From positions 372,001 through 436,000 of the forward strand of contig NZ_JAIZZH010000003.1 in assembly GCF_020421205.1 (NCBI RefSeq): DNA of 64,000 nucleotides, read 5' to 3'. A program made the position numbers and the translations under genes. This DNA comes from Hymenobacter pini (GTDB lineage: Bacteria; Bacteroidota; Bacteroidia; Cytophagales; Hymenobacteraceae). Shown piece by piece: positions 43,964-51,835 of the stretch. The notes under the pieces were generated by a model, which did not search any database, was not told where the DNA came from, and saw nothing but the letters and a program-made list of their open reading frames with translations. How positions within the stretch are numbered: the stretch's first letter is position 1; each line of letters begins with the position of its first letter.

Positions 43964-46900
43964 GTGATACGCCGCCTGCTGCTCTTGTTCTGCCTGTTTG
44001 CGCACCTCGCCACTGCTCAGCCCCTGCCCCAGCGGCAGTTTCTGAAGCAGTTTGGAGCCGCTGAGGGGTTGCCGCAACCGTTCATCTACGCCCTGGCCCA
44101 AGACCGCGCCGGTTACCTCTGGATTGGCACTGCCGAGGGCTTGGTGCGGTTTGATGGCACTACATTCCAGACGTTTACTACCCACGAAGGGCTTGCTGAG
44201 GATTTTGTAACCCGGCTATCTGTTGACGCACGCACCGGGCAGTTGTGGGTGGCCCATTATCAGGGAGGAGTATCGGTAAGCCAGGGCAGCCGCTTCCGGC
44301 GCGCCATCACTGCCGAGGGCAAACAGGTCCGCTTCAAAGGCCTACCCACACCCGATACAGCCACTATTGGCCGCTTCCGCCGCCGCTACCACCCAGCTCT
44401 TCCAACTGACGCCATTATCAGCCAGGTGCTCCGCGACGCGGAGGGCACCTACTGGATCGGCACTACGGGCCTGGGCCTGTGGCGGCTGACGGACGCGCAC
44501 CTGAGCTTCTCACCAACCCCGACACAGCTGACGGCTTTAGCCGGACGAGGTGCTCTTATAGCAACTGGAACTGCCGATGGACAGATAGGCCGTTTGTTGT
44601 TCACTACCAATGGATTATCATTGCTCTCTTGGTCTGAGCTAAAACGTGGTTCTGTTACAGCATTACTCCCTATTAGTAATTGGGGCCTAGCAGGTACTGA
44701 AGGGAATGGGGTATATCCTTGTGCGTTAGTAGCCACGGATGCAGATGCTCCGGATTTAGCACATTTGCCCGCTGACCTGCATGTCACTACCCTGACTCTG
44801 GATGAAGCAAATGACAATTTCTTTCTCGGCATTCGGAGTTTTTGGGTAGGCACTATTGGCGAAGGTGCTTTTCACGTGACTGGCCGGCAGGTCCGCCACT
44901 ACAACACTACCAACGGATTACCTCACAACGACGTGTACGCCATACTGCCCGACCGGCAGGGCCGGGTGTGGTTTGCTACCCACGGCACCGGTCTGGCCGT
45001 GCTGGAAAATGGGCGCTTCACCATCCACCGCCTTATCCCGGGCGGCGTGGATGCCACCGCCCTGGCCCAGGATGCCGCCGGCCGCGTCTGGATTGGAACT
45101 GAGGGCGACGGACTGTTCTGCTACGCCAATGGCCGGTTCCGGCAGTTCACCACCCGAAACAGCGGGCTGGCCAGCAACTATTGTTACAGCCTGCAGCCCA
45201 CGCCAGCCGGTTTAGTAGTGGGGCACCGTAACAGCCTCTCACTAGGCCACGGCTCGACTTTCACCCCGCTTTCTACTCCTGACAACCCGATTATCCGGGA
45301 CCTGCTGCCCAACGCCGTAGCCCAACTCCCTCCCGCCGATTCGGCCGTTCTACTAGCCTCTCGGAGTGGGTTGGTACGGGTACAGTTATCGGGAAAACAG
45401 ACTGCCTGTACCTCACCTATTACGCTCACCAGCGTTGAAGTCGATGGCATACGTCAGCCAGCTACCTCTCTGCCGGAGCTGTCGGCCCGGCCGCACCGGG
45501 TTACGTGGTTGTTCCGGGTAGCTAGTCTTGCTCCAGCCGGCACTTGGCAGTACCAGTACCGCCTGCGGGGTTTCCACGACTCCTGGAGCCGACCAACCAC
45601 TGCAGGCGAAGCGGATTTTCCCCGCCTGGATGCCGGTCACTACATACTGGAAGTACGTGCCCGTCGTGGTAATGAAAGTGCTTGGTCGCAGCCAGTTACC
45701 ACCCATTTCAGCATTGCTACGCCGTTTTGGCGCACGGGGTGGTTTGCAGCGCTGGCTGCGGCAACGGGTATTGGGCTGGCCTACGCCGCCGTGCGGGCCC
45801 GCACCGCCACCCTACGCCGCCAGAAGCTACAGCTGGAAACCACCGTGCGGGAGCGAACTACGGAGCTACGCCACCAGAAGGCCGAAATTGAGCAGATTAA
45901 CGCCGATTTGGTAGTAGCGCGGGACGCAGCCGAGGCTTCGCGCCGAGCCAAAGCCCAGTTCCTAGCTAACATGAGCCACGAAATCCGCACGCCCATGAAT
46001 GCGGTAATCGGCCTCACCCACCTGTTGCGCAACACGCCCGTAACCGGCGAACAGAATGAGTATCTGGAGGCCATCCAGTCCTCGTCGCAGAACCTGCTGG
46101 TTATCATCAACGACATTCTGGACTCCTCCAAAATTGAGGCCGGCAAGCTCACCCTGGAGCAAGCGCCCTTCCGGCTGCCGGAGCTGGTGGAGCGGGTGGC
46201 GCGCATGTTCCAGTTTGCCACCGAAGCAAAGGGCCTGCACCTGCGTACCGAGGTGGCTCCCAATGTACCCGCCGCCATTCTCGGCGACTCCGTGCGGCTC
46301 AACCAGGTACTGGTGAACTTGGTGGGCAACGCCGTGAAATTCACGACCCAGGGCGGTGTCACAATTCGGGTCAGTTTGATGCCCGCCCCCGAACCCGACG
46401 GACCTGACAGGCTGCGCTTCGGCATTTCGGACACCGGTATTGGCATTGCCCCCGACAAGCTGGACGCCATTTTTGAAGATTTCTCCCAGGCCAACACCAG
46501 CACCACCCGGCAGTTTGGCGGCACGGGCCTGGGCCTGAGTATTGCTCGCAACCTAGTGCAGTTGCACGGCGGCCGGTTGTGGGTGGAAAGTCAGGAAGGC
46601 CAAGGCTCCACATTCTGGTTTGATATTCCCAGCCACCCCGCCGATGCGGCTACCGTGCCCGCCGAAGCCAGCACCACCCTGGCCCCCTTCGAGCCGGCAC
46701 TGCGCGTGCTGGTGGCTGAAGACAACGACCTCAACCAGCTGGTAGCCCGCAAAACCCTGGAGGCCTGGAATGTGCAGGTAACCATTGCCGCCAACGGCCG
46801 CCTGGCCGTGGAAGCCGCCCAGCAGCAGGACTTTGACGCCGTGCTGCTGGATGTGCAGATGCCCGAAATGGACGGCTACGAAGCCGCCCGCCAGCTACGA

Positions 46901-47464
46901 AGCCTGTTCCCCAATGCCCACCGGCTGCCCCTCATCGGTCTTACCGCTTCTGCTCTGCCCGAGGACCGCGCCCTGGCCCTGGAAGCCGGCATGAACGATA
47001 CCCTGGCCAAGCCCTTCGACCCGGCGGTACTACACGCCCGACTGGCCCACTTCACGGGCCGGGCCACGGGTGCTGCCACGCCGCCCTCGATTCCAGCCCG
47101 AACCACACCACCGCCCTCCACAGCCACTCAGCCCAACTGGGACCTGCTCGAGGAGCTGGCGGCCGGCAATGACGGCTTCATCCGGCAGATTGTGCAAACT
47201 TTTCTGAGCCAGGCGCCCGCGCTGGCCGCGCAGTTGCAGCAGCTGCCTCCCGGGCCCGAGTTGGCTGCCATAGCCCATAAGCTCAAAGGCCAGGCCGCCT
47301 ACTTCGGCGTTGATACCCTCACGGATGAGCTGGAATACGTGGAACTTCACGCCCGGCAAGAGGTGCCGCCTAATGACTTACCCGATAAGATAGTGAGCAT
47401 CGGGCACTTGCTCTCCTCCCTGCACCCGTATCTGCAGGCTCGCCTAACGGAGGCTCAACCGTAG
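43964..47464 (+). CDS. Hybrid sensor histidine kinase with periplasmic propeller
   Basis: 1166 residues from a GTG at 43964 (a TTG at 43955 is also possible), giving the signal segment VIRRLLLLFCLFAHLATAQ. In order: a two-component propeller (about 20-500; YLWIGTAEGL, VWIGTEGDGLF), a Y_Y_Y domain (about 510-580), one membrane helix (about 590-610), a coiled coil, HisKA with QFLANMSHEIRTP (phospho-His), HATPase (GIAPDKLDAIFEDFSQANTS, GTGLGLSIARNL), a receiver with Asp in AVLLDVQMPEMDGYE, and an HPt domain with His in AIAHKLKGQAA. Such proteins in Bacteroidota often sense glycans, but this kinase ends without a DNA-binding domain; its output is probably the LytTR regulator encoded next. Confidence 0.92.
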   Translation: MIRRLLLLFCLFAHLATAQPLPQRQFLKQFGAAEGLPQPFIYALAQDRAGYLWIGTAEGLVRFDGTTFQTFTTHEGLAEDFVTRLSVDARTGQLWVAHYQGGVSVSQGSRFRRAITAEGKQVRFKGLPTPDTATIGRFRRRYHPALPTDAIISQVLRDAEGTYWIGTTGLGLWRLTDAHLSFSPTPTQLTALAGRGALIATGTADGQIGRLLFTTNGLSLLSWSELKRGSVTALLPISNWGLAGTEGNGVYPCALVATDADAPDLAHLPADLHVTTLTLDEANDNFFLGIRSFWVGTIGEGAFHVTGRQVRHYNTTNGLPHNDVYAILPDRQGRVWFATHGTGLAVLENGRFTIHRLIPGGVDATALAQDAAGRVWIGTEGDGLFCYANGRFRQFTTRNSGLASNYCYSLQPTPAGLVVGHRNSLSLGHGSTFTPLSTPDNPIIRDLLPNAVAQLPPADSAVLLASRSGLVRVQLSGKQTACTSPITLTSVEVDGIRQPATSLPELSARPHRVTWLFRVASLAPAGTWQYQYRLRGFHDSWSRPTTAGEADFPRLDAGHYILEVRARRGNESAWSQPVTTHFSIATPFWRTGWFAALAAATGIGLAYAAVRARTATLRRQKLQLETTVRERTTELRHQKAEIEQINADLVVARDAAEASRRAKAQFLANMSHEIRTPMNAVIGLTHLLRNTPVTGEQNEYLEAIQSSSQNLLVIINDILDSSKIEAGKLTLEQAPFRLPELVERVARMFQFATEAKGLHLRTEVAPNVPAAILGDSVRLNQVLVNLVGNAVKFTTQGGVTIRVSLMPAPEPDGPDRLRFGISDTGIGIAPDKLDAIFEDFSQANTSTTRQFGGTGLGLSIARNLVQLHGGRLWVESQEGQGSTFWFDIPSHPADAATVPAEASTTLAPFEPALRVLVAEDNDLNQLVARKTLEAWNVQVTIAANGRLAVEAAQQQDFDAVLLDVQMPEMDGYEAARQLRSLFPNAHRLPLIGLTASALPEDRALALEAGMNDTLAKPFDPAVLHARLAHFTGRATGAATPPSIPARTTPPPSTATQPNWDLLEELAAGNDGFIRQIVQTFLSQAPALAAQLQQLPPGPELAAIAHKLKGQAAYFGVDTLTDELEYVELHARQEVPPNDLPDKIVSIGHLLSSLHPYLQARLTEAQP

Positions 47465-47504
47465 TAAATTAGCTTTTCCCGGGTTGATGTGTAGCTTTGT
47501 TGCT

Positions 47505-48233
47505 ATGGCCGAATCTTCTACCCCGCTGCGTTGCCTGGTTGTTGACGACGATCCGCTGGCTATTCAGATTGTTGAAAACTGCATCAGCAACACGCCGTTT
47601 CTGCAGCACGCCGCCAGCTGCGAAAATGCCATTGCCGCCGCCGAAGTGCTTCGGCAACAGCCGGTAGATGTTCTGTTTCTGGACGTAGAAATGCCCCTGA
47701 TGTCGGGCCTGGATTTGCTGCGTACTCTGCAAGATCCGCCTCTGGTAGTGCTTATCACCAGCAAAAAAGGCTACGCCGTGGAGGCATTCGAGTACGATGT
47801 CCTCGACTACATCGTGAAGCCCATCAGCTACGCCCGCTTTCTGAAGGCCGCGCAAAAAGCCCTAGAAACCGTAGAAGCCCGTTCGGCCCCTTCGCCCGAC
47901 GCCATTGCGGCCCCCTCTAACCCGGAATTCACGTTTGTGAAAGTGGATAGCCGCCTGGTGAAAGTCCTGTTTGATGACGTGCGCTACGTGGAGGCCCTCG
48001 GCGACTACGTGCACATTGTTACGGGCCAGAGCAAGCTAATTGTGTACAGCACCATGCGGGCGGTGGAGGAAAAATTTCCACCGGCGCTGTTTGTCCGCGT
48101 GCACCGCTCCTTCATCGTCAACCTCAAGCGGGTGCAGACGATTGAGGACAATACCATCATCATCGACAACAAGCACATTCCTATCGGGCAAACCTACCTG
48201 CGGGAAGTGTTTCAGCGCCTGAACAAGTTCTAA
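47505..48233 (+). CDS. LytTR family response regulator
   Basis: 242 residues from the ATG at 47505 (earlier starts at 47484 and 47487 are less likely). The receiver has the acidic pair VVDDDP and phospho-Asp in VLFLDVEMP, followed by the LytTR DNA-binding domain (FVKVDSRLVKVLFDDVRYVEALGDYVHIV ... FVRVHRSFIVNL). LytTR regulators bind direct repeats and act as transcription factors. It starts 40 bp behind the hybrid kinase in the same direction and is its likely partner, through the HPt domain. Operon with the kinase. Confidence 0.93.
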   Translation: MAESSTPLRCLVVDDDPLAIQIVENCISNTPFLQHAASCENAIAAAEVLRQQPVDVLFLDVEMPLMSGLDLLRTLQDPPLVVLITSKKGYAVEAFEYDVLDYIVKPISYARFLKAAQKALETVEARSAPSPDAIAAPSNPEFTFVKVDSRLVKVLFDDVRYVEALGDYVHIVTGQSKLIVYSTMRAVEEKFPPALFVRVHRSFIVNLKRVQTIEDNTIIIDNKHIPIGQTYLREVFQRLNKF

Positions 48234-48252
48234 GTTCGCCATTTTGCTTTGT

Positions 48253-48870
48253 ATGCCAGTACGCGGCGCAGTACGTTTTCTTCTGCTCTTCGGCTTATGG
48301 TGCGGGCTGCTGGGCACACAACGGGCCGCTGCCCAGGAAGCCGGCGACACGCTCAGCGCTGCTTGCCCCCTGCCCCGCGTGCTGGAAATGTGCGTGGAGC
48401 TGGATGCCCGCCGCGCCATTGACCCCGATGCTGGCCCCCTCACGTTTCGGTGGGATATGGGGGACGGCACCCAACTCACCGGGCCGGTAATTCAGCACTG
48501 CTACCAGGCCCGCAAGGCGTATACCATTCAGTTGGACGTGGTAGAGGAAGCCACCGGCGAAGTGCGCACTGCCGAAAAGCTCATTCCCGTTGATTTTACC
48601 AAAGAAATCGTGCTCAACTTCCGCGCGGTGGACAGTGTGCGCGTAGGTCAGCCCATCACCTTCGATGCTCTGGATTCTCAGTTGCCCTTGTGCGAGAATG
48701 TAGTGGTGCTCTGGGATTTTCGGGATGGATACGTGACCAACGGGCGGCAGGTACAGCACGCTTTCCGCCGCCCCGGCCAGTACGCCGTGCGCATGAGCCT
48801 GCGCGGCAACGGCCCCGATGCCTGCCCCAGCAGCCACTGCGTAAGCCGAACGGTGGTAGTAGTTCCGTAG
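48253..48870 (+). CDS. Secreted PKD-domain protein
   Basis: 205 residues with a signal peptide (MPVRGAVRFLLLFGLWCGLL). Two PKD-like domains are visible: one with FRWDMGDGTQLTGPVIQHCYQARKAYTIQLDV, the second with VVLWDFRDGYVTNGRQVQHAFRRPGQYAVRM. Such domains mediate contacts at the cell surface. No T9SS domain is present at the C-terminus. It follows the response regulator by 19 bp and may belong to the same operon; a role in the same response is only suggested by position. Confidence 0.82.
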   Translation: MPVRGAVRFLLLFGLWCGLLGTQRAAAQEAGDTLSAACPLPRVLEMCVELDARRAIDPDAGPLTFRWDMGDGTQLTGPVIQHCYQARKAYTIQLDVVEEATGEVRTAEKLIPVDFTKEIVLNFRAVDSVRVGQPITFDALDSQLPLCENVVVLWDFRDGYVTNGRQVQHAFRRPGQYAVRMSLRGNGPDACPSSHCVSRTVVVVP

Positions 48871-49050
48871 CGCCGTGGCCCTCTGTCCTACAATTGTGTG
48901 TTCTGGTCTGGCTATTCCGGCTGTTCAACGGATTCCTGCCAGTTCTAGCCCCAGGCATGCTATTTTCGACGTCACGTTGGCTGGCCAACCAAGTCAGCTT
49001 TTTGCCGCCTCAAACCCAGGCGGCTTCTGCCCTCTCCCCTCAACCGCTGT

Positions 49051-49545
49051 ATGAAACACTTGTATCTCCTCGTGCTGGCTGGTTTTTGCCTGCTGGCTCA
49101 CCCGCACGCTCGTGCCCAGGAAGCTTCTCCGGCATTCAAAACCGAAGCCCTGACGGCTACCCGTCAGCTCGCCGCTTTCGTCTCCCTTGATGATGCCCGG
49201 CAGCTGCCCGTTCGGAAGCTTACGCAGGCCCGGCTTGCGCAGGAAGCCGAAGTGCGGCAGCAATACACCAATGACGCCGATATGCAGCAGAAAAAATTGG
49301 CGGCCATCGGGCAGGAATATACCGCTCAGCTGCAGCAGATTCTGTCGCCGGCTCAATACCAGCGCTACGTAGCGGCCGCTCCGGGTGTCCTGCCGCCCTC
49401 AGTGGCGGCCGTATTACTCCCGCAACCGGCTCCTGTGGCCGTTACCCACGCTGCCACGGTTACCAAACCAGCCGAGGCCAAACCCAAGGCTCCTGTGGCT
49501 CGCAAGCCCGCCGCCTCTCCCACAAAAGCTGCGGTACGCCGGTAG
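49051..49545 (+). CDS. Small secreted protein, Ala/Pro/Lys-rich C-terminus
   Basis: 164 residues with a signal peptide (MKHLYLLVLAGFCLLAHPHARAQ). The centre is helical and includes TRQLAAFVSLDDARQLPVRKLTQARLAQEAEVRQQYTNDADMQQKKLAAIGQEYTAQLQQILSPAQYQRY in one stretch, which resembles Spy/LTxxQ-like periplasmic proteins, while the last 55 residues are Ala/Pro/Lys-rich and probably disordered. No clear family. Separate from the PKD gene by 180 bp. Confidence 0.78.
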   Translation: MKHLYLLVLAGFCLLAHPHARAQEASPAFKTEALTATRQLAAFVSLDDARQLPVRKLTQARLAQEAEVRQQYTNDADMQQKKLAAIGQEYTAQLQQILSPAQYQRYVAAAPGVLPPSVAAVLLPQPAPVAVTHAATVTKPAEAKPKAPVARKPAASPTKAAVRR

Positions 49546-49573
49546 CGTAGCTTTTACCTTTTACCACCGCATA

Positions 49574-49634
49574 GCCCGCCACCCGGTACTTTCTCTGCTT
49601 GATTATCTTACAGGAAGAGTACCGGGTGACGGGC
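49574..49634. terminator. Bidirectional terminator, 17-bp stem
   Basis: Arms 49574-49590 and 49618-49634 pair over 17 bp with one mismatch, around a 27-base loop, between convergent genes. Confidence 0.6.
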
Positions 49635-49641
49635 TGCATGG

Positions 49642-51180
49642 CTATGTGCGGTTCCGCTCGGCTTGCTCAGCAGCGGCCAGATCAACTTGCTGTTGCCGCA
49701 GAATACCCAGCGTCAGCTCCCACAAATCCTCGTAGGGAATAATTTCGATTTCGCCGTACGCCTCGCCGGGCTGTGGAGCCGCCCGTAGTCGTTCCAGCAG
49801 TGGCGCGGCCTTCTTCTCGCAGGCAGCCAGTACAAAGTGCTCTTTCACCGTCATCAGCAGCATCCGGAAAAACAGCTGGCTCCGGAGCGTGGCTGGGTCA
49901 CGGAGGTGGCGCTGCTCATACTTCCGCAGGCCTTCCAGGCGGGCTAGCAACCCTTCGATGTCACGATGGCGCAAAAAGTATAGAAACTGCAGAATCAGGA
50001 TTGCTACGTTATAGCCTTGCTTATCGCGGCTGTAATCGGGCACTTTCTGCGCAAACTGGGCAAAGTAGCGCATCTTAAGCGGCGACTGTTCCGGCCGCAC
50101 AAACTGCACGTACGCCTCATACAGCTCCCACCGCTGCTGAGCCGCCACGCGCTGCTTGCGGTAGTATGGGTTTTTACGGGCCTGCTGCAGCAGTTCCAGC
50201 GCCTGCCCATACTGCTTGGCGTATAAGGCCAGCATCAGGTAGGTTTCCAGAAAATAAAACCAGTTGCCCGAGGAATAGTGAAAATCCTTGAAATATTCTT
50301 CTGCCAGCCGCAAGCCCTGTTCCGCCTTGCGGCAGCGCAGGTGAGCGTACACGCTCATGTAGTTGTTAAAGCGCTTATCAAAGCGCTTTTCGTTGACTTT
50401 GCCTTCTTTGCGCGCTTTTTCGGTAGCTGCTGTTATATTGATAACCTCCTCATAATTCCCAACCAGCTCTTCCTTCGTCATCCGGATAAAGTACAGAAAG
50501 TGAAATGTATTGTGACTTTTCACTTTTTTGTGCAACTGCTCCAGCTGTGCTTCGTAAACCGGCATCTGTGTCAGCAGGAATTTGCGCGAACGAACCTTGC
50601 TGTTGATCGTCATCTTAATGTCGGTATACAGCGTCTCCGCCTTCTCTTCCAGCGCCAGCTTTTCCTGGTATTTCTGCAGCTGCTTCACAATGTGCTTGTA
50701 CTTGGCGGGCTGCCGCATCTCGGCGTAAAGATTCCGTAAAATGCGGGCTCCCAGCATGCTGTACGCAGTAAATTCCGCCGAATCGGCTACCCGGATAAAC
50801 TTGCGAAACAGCTTTTCGGCCATGCTATACTCGCCCTCCCCGGCCAGAATTTTGGCTTGGTGCAACAGCCCCAGGCACTGCTGCTCGTAGCGCCGGGAGG
50901 CAATATGACGCGGGTCCGTCTGGTCCAGGAAGTAGAGGTGGTTCAGTAGCTTCTGCTGCACCCGCGACTTTAGCTTTCGATACGTGGCCTGCGTCCGCGC
51001 ATCGGTTTTGCCGTATAGGTTTTTCACCAGCTGCAGTTGCGTAATGGCCGGTGAGTTATCGAGCAACCGAACTAATTGCAGATCTTTTTGCGACGAGTTT
51101 TTATCCGAAAAATCCAGAAAGGGAAGAACAGCTTGTCGCCGATCTGTCACAATTCTCACAAGAGTTGTCAGTTCTTCCAT
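49642..51180 (-). CDS. All-helical, TPR-like cytoplasmic protein (possible peptide receptor)
   Basis: 512 residues starting at MEELTTLVRIV; the only upstream in-frame start is TTG. No signal peptide, no membrane helix, very few Cys, and many Lys/Arg residues, so it is cytoplasmic. An N-terminal part of about 90 residues (TYRKLKSRVQQKLLNHLYFLDQ) is followed by helical pairs with TPR-like spacing, for example YLMLALYAKQYGQALELLQQARKNPYY near 335-361. I recognise no named family. It is divergent from the repeat-peptide gene at 51540, and an operon of peptide-transport genes follows that. By analogy with Rap, NprR or Rgg it could be a peptide receptor, but no HTH is obvious, so this is inference. 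Confidence 0.75.
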   Translation of the reverse strand: MEELTTLVRIVTDRRQAVLPFLDFSDKNSSQKDLQLVRLLDNSPAITQLQLVKNLYGKTDARTQATYRKLKSRVQQKLLNHLYFLDQTDPRHIASRRYEQQCLGLLHQAKILAGEGEYSMAEKLFRKFIRVADSAEFTAYSMLGARILRNLYAEMRQPAKYKHIVKQLQKYQEKLALEEKAETLYTDIKMTINSKVRSRKFLLTQMPVYEAQLEQLHKKVKSHNTFHFLYFIRMTKEELVGNYEEVINITAATEKARKEGKVNEKRFDKRFNNYMSVYAHLRCRKAEQGLRLAEEYFKDFHYSSGNWFYFLETYLMLALYAKQYGQALELLQQARKNPYYRKQRVAAQQRWELYEAYVQFVRPEQSPLKMRYFAQFAQKVPDYSRDKQGYNVAILILQFLYFLRHRDIEGLLARLEGLRKYEQRHLRDPATLRSQLFFRMLLMTVKEHFVLAACEKKAAPLLERLRAAPQPGEAYGEIEIIPYEDLWELTLGILRQQQVDLAAAEQAERNRT

Positions 51181-51539
51181 AGCAAGTATTTCATTATCGG
51201 TATCTGGAAGCAAGATATCAAAATAACAGCCCCCGATTTTTCATGTCACAATTTTGGCAAGCTATGCCTTTACTAGTTGCCTTATGCTCCTGAACCTTTG
51301 TAGAGGTAAAAATGTGCCTTATTCAGACCTCTGATGTCACAAAATCAGGGTAAAATGTCCGTAATTACTACTTCATAATTTCAATATTCTGGCCTTTAAG
51401 CGCACTTAGCGCAATACTCGCCAGTGAAAACGCAACCTGAATTCAGGTCACGTTTACGCGCTCTGTTTCCTTTACGGGGACTGGTTTGGACTCCACATTT
51501 GTGTCATTCAATCAACTGACACACAAATATTTCCAAGCC
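51181..51539. promoter_or_regulatory. Divergent control region with repeated TGTCACAA motifs
   Basis: 359 bp between the TPR-like gene and the peptide gene, AT-richer than the coding sequence. It contains ATGTCACAATTTT at 51243-51255 (also found at 55579-55591), the inverted repeat CTGAT-N8-ATCAG with GTCACAAA inside at 51331-51348, the palindrome CCTGAATTCAGG at 51436-51447, and TGTGTCA-N10-TGACACA at 51500-51523, directly ahead of the peptide start. On the minus strand TTG (51249-51251) and TATTTTG (51219-51225), 23 bp apart, may be the promoter of the TPR-like gene, so the TGTCACAA motif would overlap its -33 element. Confidence 0.5.
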
Positions 51540-51764
51540 ATGTTAGAGCTCATCACCATCGCCCTGTTTCAGTTCGCTAGCTTCACGTCGTTCTCCGGTG
51601 ATGCCACCCCCGCTTCCAACGGCACGACCGTTTCCTGCACAGATGAGCACGGTACCAATGGCTGGGGTGACGGCCACCTTACGGACGAGCACGGCACCAA
51701 CGGCTGGGGCGACGGCCACCTCACGAATGACCACGGCACCAATGGCTGGGGTGACGGCCATTAA
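51540..51764 (+). CDS. Small precursor-like protein with three tandem peptide repeats
   Basis: 74 residues. The first 22 (MLELITIALFQFASFTSFSG) are hydrophobic without a basic start, a weak signal or leader; then a Ser/Thr/Asn/Cys linker; then three copies of (T)DEHGTNGWGDGHL, the third ending the protein at GWGDGH. The repeat is rich in His, Gly, Asp and Trp. Base changes between copies 1 and 2 are all synonymous. Nothing resembles a known toxin or RiPP leader that I recognise. It could be a secreted signal precursor, a RiPP core or a metal-binding peptide. A TGTGTCA/TGACACA inverted repeat ends 17 bp before the start. Confidence 0.7.
   Translation: MLELITIALFQFASFTSFSGDATPASNGTTVSCTDEHGTNGWGDGHLTDEHGTNGWGDGHLTNDHGTNGWGDGH
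51639..51761 (+). repeat. Three in-frame 42/39-bp tandem repeats in the peptide gene
   Basis: Units at 51639-51680, 51681-51722 and 51723-51761. Units 1 and 2 differ at six bases, all synonymous. Units 2 and 3 differ at synonymous positions plus two codons (Asp-Glu to Asn-Asp at the start of the unit); the core HGTNGWGDGH never changes. Confidence 0.9.
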
Positions 51765-51835
51765 GCCACTCTAGCCTCGGTAACTGTAAAACGTGGTAAC
51801 TTGCCCAGACTCACGTCTTACGCGGTTACCCGTTC

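Noticed and set aside
46358..46372. TGTCACAATTC in the histidine kinase as a copy of the control motif
   Set aside because: It lies within the coding region for a conserved kinase segment and shares only 10 bases; best explained by chance.
51639..51761. Three 42-bp tandem repeats as a CRISPR array
   Set aside because: There are no spacers between the units, the repeats are in frame and vary at synonymous positions, and no cas gene is near. They are coding repeats.
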